NCBI RefSeq assembly: GCF_000497045.1
Contig: NW_015961988.1
Location: forward strand, 1-64,000
Reading direction: 5' to 3'
Source of the DNA: Kalmanozyma brasiliensis GHG001
Taxonomy: Eukaryota > Basidiomycota > Ustilaginomycetes > Ustilaginales
DNA length: 64,000 nt
Shown: piece after piece, positions 57,345 to 64,000 of the stretch
Layout: every line of letters starts with the position of its first letter
Position numbering within the stretch: position 1 is the first letter of the stretch
Translations under genes and position numbers: made by a program
Notes under the pieces: model-generated
Databases searched by the model: none
What the model saw: the letters and a program-made list of their open reading frames with translations, nothing else
Told to the model about the DNA's origin: nothing

Positions 57345-60143
57345 TCAAAGCGGAATATCCACCCCGTCCAAGATGGCCAACCAGTCCTGCGTGTCCAACA
57401 GCATCGGCACGTTGGCGAGCACATCGCCACCACCCGCGCCCGCGGCCTTGCCACCGGCCGGAGTGGGCGGGAAGAACGCTTTGTCCCAGTCCCATCCTAT
57501 CCCTGCGGCTGTTTCTGCCGGCGCGGCACTGGTAGTTGTAGAGCGGACTGACTCCTGCTGCTGCTGCTGGTATGCGGGTGTGGGGGAGAACGAGGGCAGG
57601 GGGGCGGGGTTCCCCGCTGCGAAACCTTGAGTATATGCCGACCCAGGGTTGCGCGTCCCGGCACTCGTATAGTCAACAGCGTTGGCCAAATCATGCAAGC
57701 TGGGACTGTTCCTCTGTCCATCCAGCTTCTCCCTCCCCAACAGGCCATCTTTCCTTCTTGCCCCACCACCATAACCGCCCCTACCGGCGCTGCTGGGGCT
57801 AGCAGCGGGCCCAGTCGCCGGACTCGTCCCCGTACTCCCACTGCTCGGCGAGCTCTTCCCTATACTCGGCGCCATCACGAACGCCGTCAGATCGCGCTGG
57901 CTCTCAAACCTCCCCCCCAGTCCACCCATCTCCCCGCTCGTGGCCGGCAAACTCTTCTGCTTCTGTCCGAGCTTGTCTAGCACCCGATCCCGAAGTTCCG
58001 CCCGCCCATTGAGCAGTGCGTGGATGAGTTTGGTATTGAACCCCGCCGTTTGATCGCCTCGCTCCGCGAGCTTGCTGAACAGCGACGCGATCTCGACGAG
58101 TTTGGACGAGAACCAGTCGAGGTCGACCGAGGATGAGGCGGGTAAGCGCGTCGAGTTTGCGTCTGCGGGTTTGGGAGTGGAGAGCTTGTTGAAGAAGTGC
58201 TTGCTCTGCATGCGGGATGGGGCAAAGTCGGACCCGCGATCGGGTTCGTCTTCCTCCTGCCGTGCTCCTGGTTGCAATTCGCCGGTTTTACCTGCAGCTG
58301 CGGACGCCGCAGCGCTAGGTTCCTGCCCCAGAATGGGAACACTCAGCACAGTGCAGGCCAAAAACAGATGGCGACTGATCCAACTCGAGCTGAACGGGAC
58401 ATACGGACTGCTCGCCATCATCCAGATGCTCGGCAGCAACTCGATGAGCCGTCGCGCCAGGTTCAACGCGTAGTATCGACTCGTCACGTCCGGCACCCAG
58501 GGGAGGAACATGAGGTTGCTCGTCACCAAGCAGCGCAAGGATAGCCAGGAGGAGGTCATGATGAGCGCATCGGCGAATTCGCGATGCAGCTGGTTGATGT
58601 GTGCGTCGCTGACGTCGAGGTGCTGGTTGCGCTCGAGGATGTCGGGCAGGTCGGCGAGGATGGACGAGTGGGACCGACCGCCGAGGTGAGGTCGCGGCTG
58701 CGTCGGATCGTACATGCCGCAGAGACCGCGGTCGATGTCGAGGATGCGTTGAACGGCTTCTTGATCTCGCGTGCGTTGGGTGGACCAGTCGCCCGGCTTG
58801 CGTGTCGTCAACGCCGTCAGTTGGGCAGGCAGCAATCGGATCTTCGATACGAAGCGCGAAAAGTCGAGCGAGACCTCCTCGCTGTCCCGCAGGTAGCCGG
58901 GCGTAGGCAGTGGTAGCACTTCAGCCTCCTCGTCGATCATGGGCGTCCGAGCCGCATACAGGCAGCTCCACCTCTCGATGATGACCAGCTGAGCCCCGAT
59001 TCGCCTCCTCATCTGCACCACCTCGTCGTCGGTCAACTCCGGGTCGTCAATGTGGAACAAATCGGATGCTTTGGCTGCCGATTCGTCGTACAAGTTGATG
59101 CGTAGCGCTCGGCGTAGAGACTCGCCGACTAGATGGTACGACGTCTCGGTCATGCCGAGCAGCGCGGAGATGCGAACGGCGAGCGTCTCGAATCCGAACC
59201 TGTCGAGCGAGGCGTCTGCGATCGAGTCGATGTAGTGCAGCCAGGGCTGGGGTCCGACTTCGGCGTTGCTGTAGATGGCGCCGCATCGACCGAGTGCGAG
59301 AGCGCTGGTGACCCACTGATCGCGCTGCTCCTCCATGCCGCGTGTCAGCTCGAGCTCCTCCTCTCGACGCTGCGGGATCATGAACGACGTCGAGGCGAGA
59401 CAGAGGAGCAAGCTGGCCACCATGGGACGCGAGATGCCCGGTTCGTACAATTCCGAGTCTGCATCCGCCCAGGCAGGCACCGCTGGAGGTGTGGTACTCG
59501 TGAGCCGCATCCACGCTCGCCAGAGCTGCTTTTCTTGCACGGGGATCATGAGGTACACCATATCGCGAAGGAAGTACTCGAGGATGCGTTCGACATCGCG
59601 TTTTGGTGGGAAGAGATGCGCGACATCCGCCCAGACCAGTCGATCGTTGGTGGTCAGCAGTACGCCCGGCGGTGATGCTGCGTGGTCGTGGTAGTAGTAT
59701 GACGAGGATGAGCTGGATGGCGTTTGCTTCTGCGATGGTGCAGCTGGGAGGATGGATGCTTCGAGCTGATCGATGGTCCTGCGCAGCATGGCGATATGCT
59801 CCTGGACTGCGGTTGTCTGGTCGTGCTGGAGTGATGGAGATAGCACGGCTGCGGATGTGGACGGCAAGGACTGCCTTGAACTCGATGTCGCTATCGCCTT
59901 GGTGGTGGATTTGGCGTTGCTGATCCTGGCCTTCTTAGGTGGTCTATCGTGCTCCGTCGCCATCTCGGACGTAGTCGGTGAGTCGGCGCCATCGTGCTCA
60001 TCTATGTAGCATTTATCCTGCGTGCCTCTGAGATGGCAGCTCGCGCACGGTTTGACTCGATCGCATTTGGTCTTGCGCTGCTTGCATGGTTGGCAATTGT
60101 AGCGATACGCTGCCACCTGCAGCCCTCTTGGTTTGTCCGCCAT
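57345..60143 (-). CDS. Zn2Cys6 fungal transcription factor
   Basis: The 932-residue protein, from the ATG at 60143, begins with a canonical binuclear zinc cluster: C17-x2-C20-x6-C27-x5-C33-x2-C36-x8-C45, followed by a basic linker (PPKKAR) and a short coiled region. The middle part (about 200-600) resembles the fungal-specific transcription factor domain, with LFPPKRDVERILEYF and LLGMTETSYHLVGESLRRA as recognisable helices. The C-terminus is Gly/Ser/Pro/Gln-rich and may be an activation region. The frame stays open upstream, with one more in-frame ATG at 60353. I chose 60143 because the zinc cluster follows closely and the upstream part is His/Ser/Arg-rich with no family likeness. The target pathway is unknown; neighbours do not suggest one. 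Confidence 0.9.
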   Translation of the reverse strand: MADKPRGLQVAAYRYNCQPCKQRKTKCDRVKPCASCHLRGTQDKCYIDEHDGADSPTTSEMATEHDRPPKKARISNAKSTTKAIATSSSRQSLPSTSAAVLSPSLQHDQTTAVQEHIAMLRRTIDQLEASILPAAPSQKQTPSSSSSSYYYHDHAASPPGVLLTTNDRLVWADVAHLFPPKRDVERILEYFLRDMVYLMIPVQEKQLWRAWMRLTSTTPPAVPAWADADSELYEPGISRPMVASLLLCLASTSFMIPQRREEELELTRGMEEQRDQWVTSALALGRCGAIYSNAEVGPQPWLHYIDSIADASLDRFGFETLAVRISALLGMTETSYHLVGESLRRALRINLYDESAAKASDLFHIDDPELTDDEVVQMRRRIGAQLVIIERWSCLYAARTPMIDEEAEVLPLPTPGYLRDSEEVSLDFSRFVSKIRLLPAQLTALTTRKPGDWSTQRTRDQEAVQRILDIDRGLCGMYDPTQPRPHLGGRSHSSILADLPDILERNQHLDVSDAHINQLHREFADALIMTSSWLSLRCLVTSNLMFLPWVPDVTSRYYALNLARRLIELLPSIWMMASSPYVPFSSSWISRHLFLACTVLSVPILGQEPSAAASAAAGKTGELQPGARQEEDEPDRGSDFAPSRMQSKHFFNKLSTPKPADANSTRLPASSSVDLDWFSSKLVEIASLFSKLAERGDQTAGFNTKLIHALLNGRAELRDRVLDKLGQKQKSLPATSGEMGGLGGRFESQRDLTAFVMAPSIGKSSPSSGSTGTSPATGPAASPSSAGRGGYGGGARRKDGLLGREKLDGQRNSPSLHDLANAVDYTSAGTRNPGSAYTQGFAAGNPAPLPSFSPTPAYQQQQQESVRSTTTSAAPAETAAGIGWDWDKAFFPPTPAGGKAAGAGGGDVLANVPMLLDTQDWLAILDGVDIPL

Positions 60144-60657
60144 TGTGGAGCGTTGTGTGCTCAAGGCTATCGATCGACGATGCCTGTGATTGCTGACGAG
60201 GCAGCGATGGTCGAAGGGTGAAACGTAGGAATTCCGAGAATGATAGTGATGATGGTGAGCAAGAAGTCGTGATTGCGATTGTGTTACGTTGAAGTTAGCT
60301 AAAAATGTCGCCTTCACTCCACCCGCGGAATTGGCGCGGCGCACTGAGCACATTTCCAACGCGAATGCTCCTCGCACCTCGACTCCCACTCCGTCCGCTG
60401 TGACCGCTTCCTTGGACGCCAACCCACTTCGTGACTCGAATGTGAGACGCAGTTTGGGCTCGTGCTGAGATTCGCGCAGCTGGCGTTGCCATGTTCGATG
60501 CGTCTTTGCTTGTGCGATAGGTCATGTGTTTGCGTTGGGATGGGAATGATAAAGTACAAATGTTATTGGTATGCAAAATGCGAGCAGAATGTCGACGTAA
60601 GACGTCGTCCGCGATGATAATGATGATAATGATGATGAGGAGGGCGGCTTCGCACTT
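60144..60657. other. Intergenic region between Sen1-like and Zn2Cys6 genes
   Basis: This is 514 bases between two minus-strand genes. It holds the promoter of the Zn2Cys6 gene and the 3' end of the helicase gene. A short GAT/AAT-rich repeat (GATGATAATGATGATAATG) lies at about 60614-60640 just past the helicase stop. Confidence 0.45.
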
Positions 60658-63600
60658 CTACTTGCGCTTCTTGACGAACAGGGCGTTGAGCGCAGCATTC
60701 GACGGTTTTGGCGGGCTCGCTGGTCTCTTCGGCAGAGCAGCAAGTCCACGAGGGCTTCCGTCGCCCATACCATTGCGATTCGGCAAGCCGTTCGGCGGAC
60801 GAGCTCTGGGACTCATGCCCGTGGGAGTCACCGGCTTCTTTGCAAGGCCTGTTGGCACTCCCTGCGGACTCTGTCGCGTCGGATCGCGAAGTTGGCCCGC
60901 GGGCAGACTATCGGCTGGGTTACGGGGTCGGGAAGGTCGCATCTGCGCATCACTGCCATTTGTAAGGACCTTGACTCGTCCGTTGGCCACGGCGCCACCT
61001 CCAGCTGCTTTGAAAGGCTGCGAGACCTGTGCTTGCGACTTGCTGCGATCCCCGCTTTCGTCAGATACTCGAGGTTTCTTGGGTAAGATCTTTGGGTCCT
61101 CCACCACGATGGCCTTGCGCTTCTTCTCAGCCGTCTCGCCCTTTCCGACCCGCAGACCGTCAGGGCTCTGCACTGGTTTGCGCAATGGCGCGGCATTCGT
61201 GCTAGGAGGCGGAGGCGCGTACGAAGTCGACGTCGAAGTAGCCGACGTCGGCGGCGCCATGGACGGGGGTCTGGCAGGGGGCGGACCGGGTGGTGGCGCG
61301 GCTTTCGGATGAGTGGCACCATTGGCTGGAGCAGCATTGGCGATCGAGGGCCGTTTCTGCTCAATGGTTGCGTGGTTCTTGGCCAGAGTGCGGTCGCCTT
61401 TCTGCAGCATCGCCACCGTGATCGGCTGCAATGCCCCCTGCTGCTCGGCAGTGGCGACAAGCCTCTCCCAGATCGCATCGCCGCGACGAAGATGCTCGGC
61501 GTTGCCAACGACAAACAAGTTGCTCTTGGCACGCGTCACAGCGACGTTCAGACGTCGACGGTCGCCCAAGAAACCGATGCTCGAGGGTTTGGATGCTGAA
61601 CGGACACAGCTGAGGATGATGATGTCCTTTTCCTGACCTTGGAATCCGTCGACCGTATTGAAGTCGATGCGATCGGTGATGTCGATACCGTAGCGCTGCT
61701 GGAAGACGCGCTTGAGCTCAAAGACCTGCGCTTTGTACATGGTCACAACGCCGATTCTGAAGTCGAAGTTCTCCCGCGGGTTGTCGGTCCTTAGCCGCTC
61801 GTACAGTGCCAACGCGACGTTCGCCTCTTCCTTGTTGATGATCGAATGCATTCGACCGGGCGACTCCAGCCCCTTCGTCGAGAGAAATTTGAACGGCCGT
61901 GTGAGTTCGAACTTGTGCCACGGTTGAAGCGTCAGCTCGGCCATGTTGGGCCCGTCTTGCAATTTCGAGTCGTAGAACGCCTTGGACGGGAACACCGAGA
62001 TCTCTGGATGCATTCGGTACTGAATGCTGAGCAGGTGCACAGCTTGAGGTGATCGTTCGAACATCCTCACAAACAGCGACTGCGAGTAGCCGAGCTTGTC
62101 CGCTTCCTGCGAGATCACGGTGGGAGGCAGCTGATTAGGATCACCGACCATGATGCACTGCTTGCAACCGTAGCGGAGCGGAATGATGCTGCTCAATTCT
62201 ACCGCCTGCGCAGCCTCATCGATCACCACGGTCTCAAAGTCGAATGCAACGCCACTCAGCATCTCGTGACCTGCGCCAGAAAGCGTCGTGCAGATGACAT
62301 CGGCATCGCCCAAGATCTCCATCCTGGCGCGTCTCCGGTCCGCTTCTCGCTGTCGATGCTGGCTCTGCTGCTTGTCCTTGGCTTCGTCGAGCTTGGCCAT
62401 GACTCCAAGCCTCTTGGCGGACAAATTGCGGATCTCGGCCTCGAGGTGGGAGACCGTAGCCTGAATACCAGCGGCTCTAGCTTCGGACAGCTCCATCTGC
62501 TTTTGCTCTCGTTGCGTCTTGAGGTTGAGGATCTCTGCATGCAAGGCGCTTGGATCGGCCGAGCTGCCCCCGTTGCGGTTGTTGTCAAAGACACTGCCGC
62601 CTTCCAGCCGCTGCTCGATCAGATAGTCGAGCGAGATGTCCTTGACACTGACGTTCATAGTATCTTCTCTGCCAACTCGCACGACTTTGGGGTGGAACAT
62701 TTTGCCATCGGCTAGACGCATGCCGGCTCTAGCTCGTTTGGCCACCTCATCGATGGCAGCGTTACTCGGGGCGCAGAGCAAGATCTTTTTCGTGGCGCCC
62801 ACCTTGCCTTGCGTCTTTCCGGCTTGCACGGACGTCGAAGGGCCCTTGCGGTTCGAGACAAAGGCGCCGATCAGCGCACAGATGGTCTTGGTCTTACCAG
62901 TACCGGGCGGACCTTGGATGAGCGAAAAGCCTTCCGTGGCGAGAGAGCCCAAGATGGCGCGAGCTTGCGGCTCGTTGACCTGATAGCCTTGCATGGTCTT
63001 CTTGACCTCGTCCGCGGCAAGCGTCACTTTGGGAGCGACCCGAGCGCGGATGACGTCGCTGAACAAGTCATAGTGAGGCGCTGCCATCAGAGCTGCAAAC
63101 TCACGATGCAGAGTCGTCAATGAGAAGAGCTTCTTGAGCTCCCACTTGGATCGGTTGACCAACGCCGTACTGGCTCCTTGACGATCCTCCGACAGGCAGC
63201 ACCGCAACGTCATTTGGTGGCCTTGCGGATGACGCTTGAAGGCTTCGACCTTGGCAAGTACAATCTTGGGCTGCTTGCCCGAAATGGCGGGCGTCCTTTC
63301 CTTGAGGCGGACGATGTCGGTGTCGTTGAAAAACTCCTTGGACGGCAGCGAATCTGGCGGGATGGTGACGTTGACGTCTACGAATGCGTCGACGGTGGAT
63401 CGACCCGCTACCTCGAGGGGGATGCTGGATGCGTTGGACGATTCCGCTTCCTCTTTGGCCTGTTGGAATTGCGCCCAGCATTCGAGCAAGAGGAGAGGAC
63501 CGAGGACGGAGCCGTAGTCGTTAGCGTTGCTGAAGTGGGGCTGGATGCGTCGGTACTCAGGAGCCTTGCCAGCCATCGCTGGAGGACGATTGCCCTCGTG

Positions 63601-64000
63601 AGCGTAGTTCCACACCAGGATGCTTCGATGCAAAGCGGAAAAGTCAGGAGGGCTGCGTAAGATGCGCTTGCGTTCGGCATCGGCGCGTTCACGCCGAGCG
63701 CGCTCCAGATGATAGTCCTCCTTGACGACGATCTGTCGCCGCTGCGGCTGGTTGATCTTGGGCACGCGAGGCCGGTCCACCTTACCACGAAGCGCAGCCA
63801 GTCCTTTCGCCTCGCTTTCCTCGTCGCTCGAGTCGGACGAAGATGAGGATGAGCCCGTAGAATCGCTGTCAGTCGCTCCTGCTTTCCTCGCTGCTGCTGC
63901 CTTTCCTGCCTCGGTGGTCGGACCGGGCATCTTGTTGATGAGCGCACCTGTGACCGAGCTGACGGCCGCAGGTGCTTTGACGGTGACGTCGTCCTCATGG
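60658..64000 (-). CDS. SEN1: Sen1-type superfamily 1B RNA/DNA helicase, partial (N-terminus outside the window)
   Basis: Sen1/senataxin helicases unwind RNA:DNA hybrids and terminate RNA polymerase II transcription. The frame is open to the window edge (first whole codon at 63999), so the true start lies beyond; an internal ATG at 63930 is not taken as the start. At least 1113 residues are visible. The motifs in order are Walker A GPPGTGKTKT (about 62890-62920), APSNAAIDEV, DEAAQAVE (Walker B), GDPNQLPP, QYRMHPEIS, TVDGFQGQEKD and NVAVTRAK. The roughly 330 residues before Walker A match the Sen1 linker/stalk region. The C-terminal 280 or so are Pro/Lys/Ala-rich and disordered, ending in a basic KKRK that may act as a nuclear signal. 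The full family length is about 2000 residues. Confidence 0.92.
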   Translation of the reverse strand, partial: HEDDVTVKAPAAVSSVTGALINKMPGPTTEAGKAAAARKAGATDSDSTGSSSSSSDSSDEESEAKGLAALRGKVDRPRVPKINQPQRRQIVVKEDYHLERARRERADAERKRILRSPPDFSALHRSILVWNYAHEGNRPPAMAGKAPEYRRIQPHFSNANDYGSVLGPLLLLECWAQFQQAKEEAESSNASSIPLEVAGRSTVDAFVDVNVTIPPDSLPSKEFFNDTDIVRLKERTPAISGKQPKIVLAKVEAFKRHPQGHQMTLRCCLSEDRQGASTALVNRSKWELKKLFSLTTLHREFAALMAAPHYDLFSDVIRARVAPKVTLAADEVKKTMQGYQVNEPQARAILGSLATEGFSLIQGPPGTGKTKTICALIGAFVSNRKGPSTSVQAGKTQGKVGATKKILLCAPSNAAIDEVAKRARAGMRLADGKMFHPKVVRVGREDTMNVSVKDISLDYLIEQRLEGGSVFDNNRNGGSSADPSALHAEILNLKTQREQKQMELSEARAAGIQATVSHLEAEIRNLSAKRLGVMAKLDEAKDKQQSQHRQREADRRRARMEILGDADVICTTLSGAGHEMLSGVAFDFETVVIDEAAQAVELSSIIPLRYGCKQCIMVGDPNQLPPTVISQEADKLGYSQSLFVRMFERSPQAVHLLSIQYRMHPEISVFPSKAFYDSKLQDGPNMAELTLQPWHKFELTRPFKFLSTKGLESPGRMHSIINKEEANVALALYERLRTDNPRENFDFRIGVVTMYKAQVFELKRVFQQRYGIDITDRIDFNTVDGFQGQEKDIIILSCVRSASKPSSIGFLGDRRRLNVAVTRAKSNLFVVGNAEHLRRGDAIWERLVATAEQQGALQPITVAMLQKGDRTLAKNHATIEQKRPSIANAAPANGATHPKAAPPPGPPPARPPSMAPPTSATSTSTSYAPPPPSTNAAPLRKPVQSPDGLRVGKGETAEKKRKAIVVEDPKILPKKPRVSDESGDRSKSQAQVSQPFKAAGGGAVANGRVKVLTNGSDAQMRPSRPRNPADSLPAGQLRDPTRQSPQGVPTGLAKKPVTPTGMSPRARPPNGLPNRNGMGDGSPRGLAALPKRPASPPKPSNAALNALFVKKRK

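Noticed and set aside
60144..60422. N-terminal extension of the Zn2Cys6 factor
   Set aside because: The open frame begins with TTG, contains one poor ATG at 60353 and encodes His/Arg/Ser-rich sequence unlike the family. The ATG at 60143 lies just before the zinc cluster.
1..64000. A secondary-metabolite or effector gene cluster built around the Zn2Cys6 factor, ABC transporter, permease and dehydrogenase
   Set aside because: These genes are scattered over 40 kb among housekeeping genes. No polyketide, peptide or terpene synthase is present, and no run of small secreted proteins is seen.

Overview
The window is nuclear DNA from a fungus, most probably a smut-type basidiomycete (Ustilaginaceae). 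This rests on GC-rich, compact, mostly intronless genes, a few short GT-AG introns with CTGAC-like branch sites, long divergent promoters, and the gene repertoire: a secreted copper-radical glyoxal oxidase, a C2/EF-hand phosphatidylserine decarboxylase, a CSC1-type channel with a giant tail, a Zn2Cys6 regulator and a hybrid histidine kinase. The species cannot be fixed from the sequence alone. There is one ambiguous base (N) at 620. I saw no rRNA, tRNA or intact transposon, and CRISPR is not expected here.

Layout. 1-1.8 kb is an odd relic region: a double Cys/His zinc-finger ORF, a Pro-rich ORF fragment, two telomere-type hexamers and a 22-bp degenerate minisatellite. Then come 17 genes with recognisable families. 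2.0-6.6 kb: NAR1 (+) converging on glyoxal oxidase (-). 9.0-11.5 kb: NADP-glutamate dehydrogenase (+) converging on a three-exon NDUFA4/MLRQ-like gene (-). 12.8-17.7 kb: PSD2-type decarboxylase (+) converging on a DUF1764 gene (-). 18.1-31.2 kb: three minus-strand genes (TPR protein, PDR-type ABC transporter, CSC1-like channel). 33.2-42.7 kb: three plus-strand genes (cystathionine beta-synthase, APC amine/amino acid permease, hybrid histidine kinase), meeting a four-exon alcohol dehydrogenase (-, 42.9-44.2 kb). 46.3-53.9 kb: DDB1-like (+) converging on a Trs65/TRAPPC13-like gene (-). 54.1-57.1 kb: branched-chain aminotransferase and V-ATPase subunit d (both +). 57.3-64.0 kb: Zn2Cys6 factor and a Sen1-type helicase (both -, the latter cut by the window edge).

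Convergent pairs are separated by only about 146-283 bp. Divergent pairs are separated by 1.3-2.4 kb, except Trs65/BCAT (206 bp). Most genes are housekeeping: Fe-S assembly, nitrogen, sulfur and branched-chain amino acid metabolism, phosphatidylethanolamine synthesis, vacuolar acidification, traffic, and DNA repair/ubiquitin ligase scaffolding. They do not form one obvious pathway or operon-like cluster.

I found no convincing new multi-gene system. The most useful observations are gene-structure oddities (an 8-nt terminal exon, introns kept only at extreme 3' ends, duplicated TG|GTA junctions), a likely dual-targeted aminotransferase, a TPR protein with a full carboxylate clamp, unusual domain gains and losses, and two compositionally foreign relics (1-1.8 kb and about 45.1-45.4 kb).
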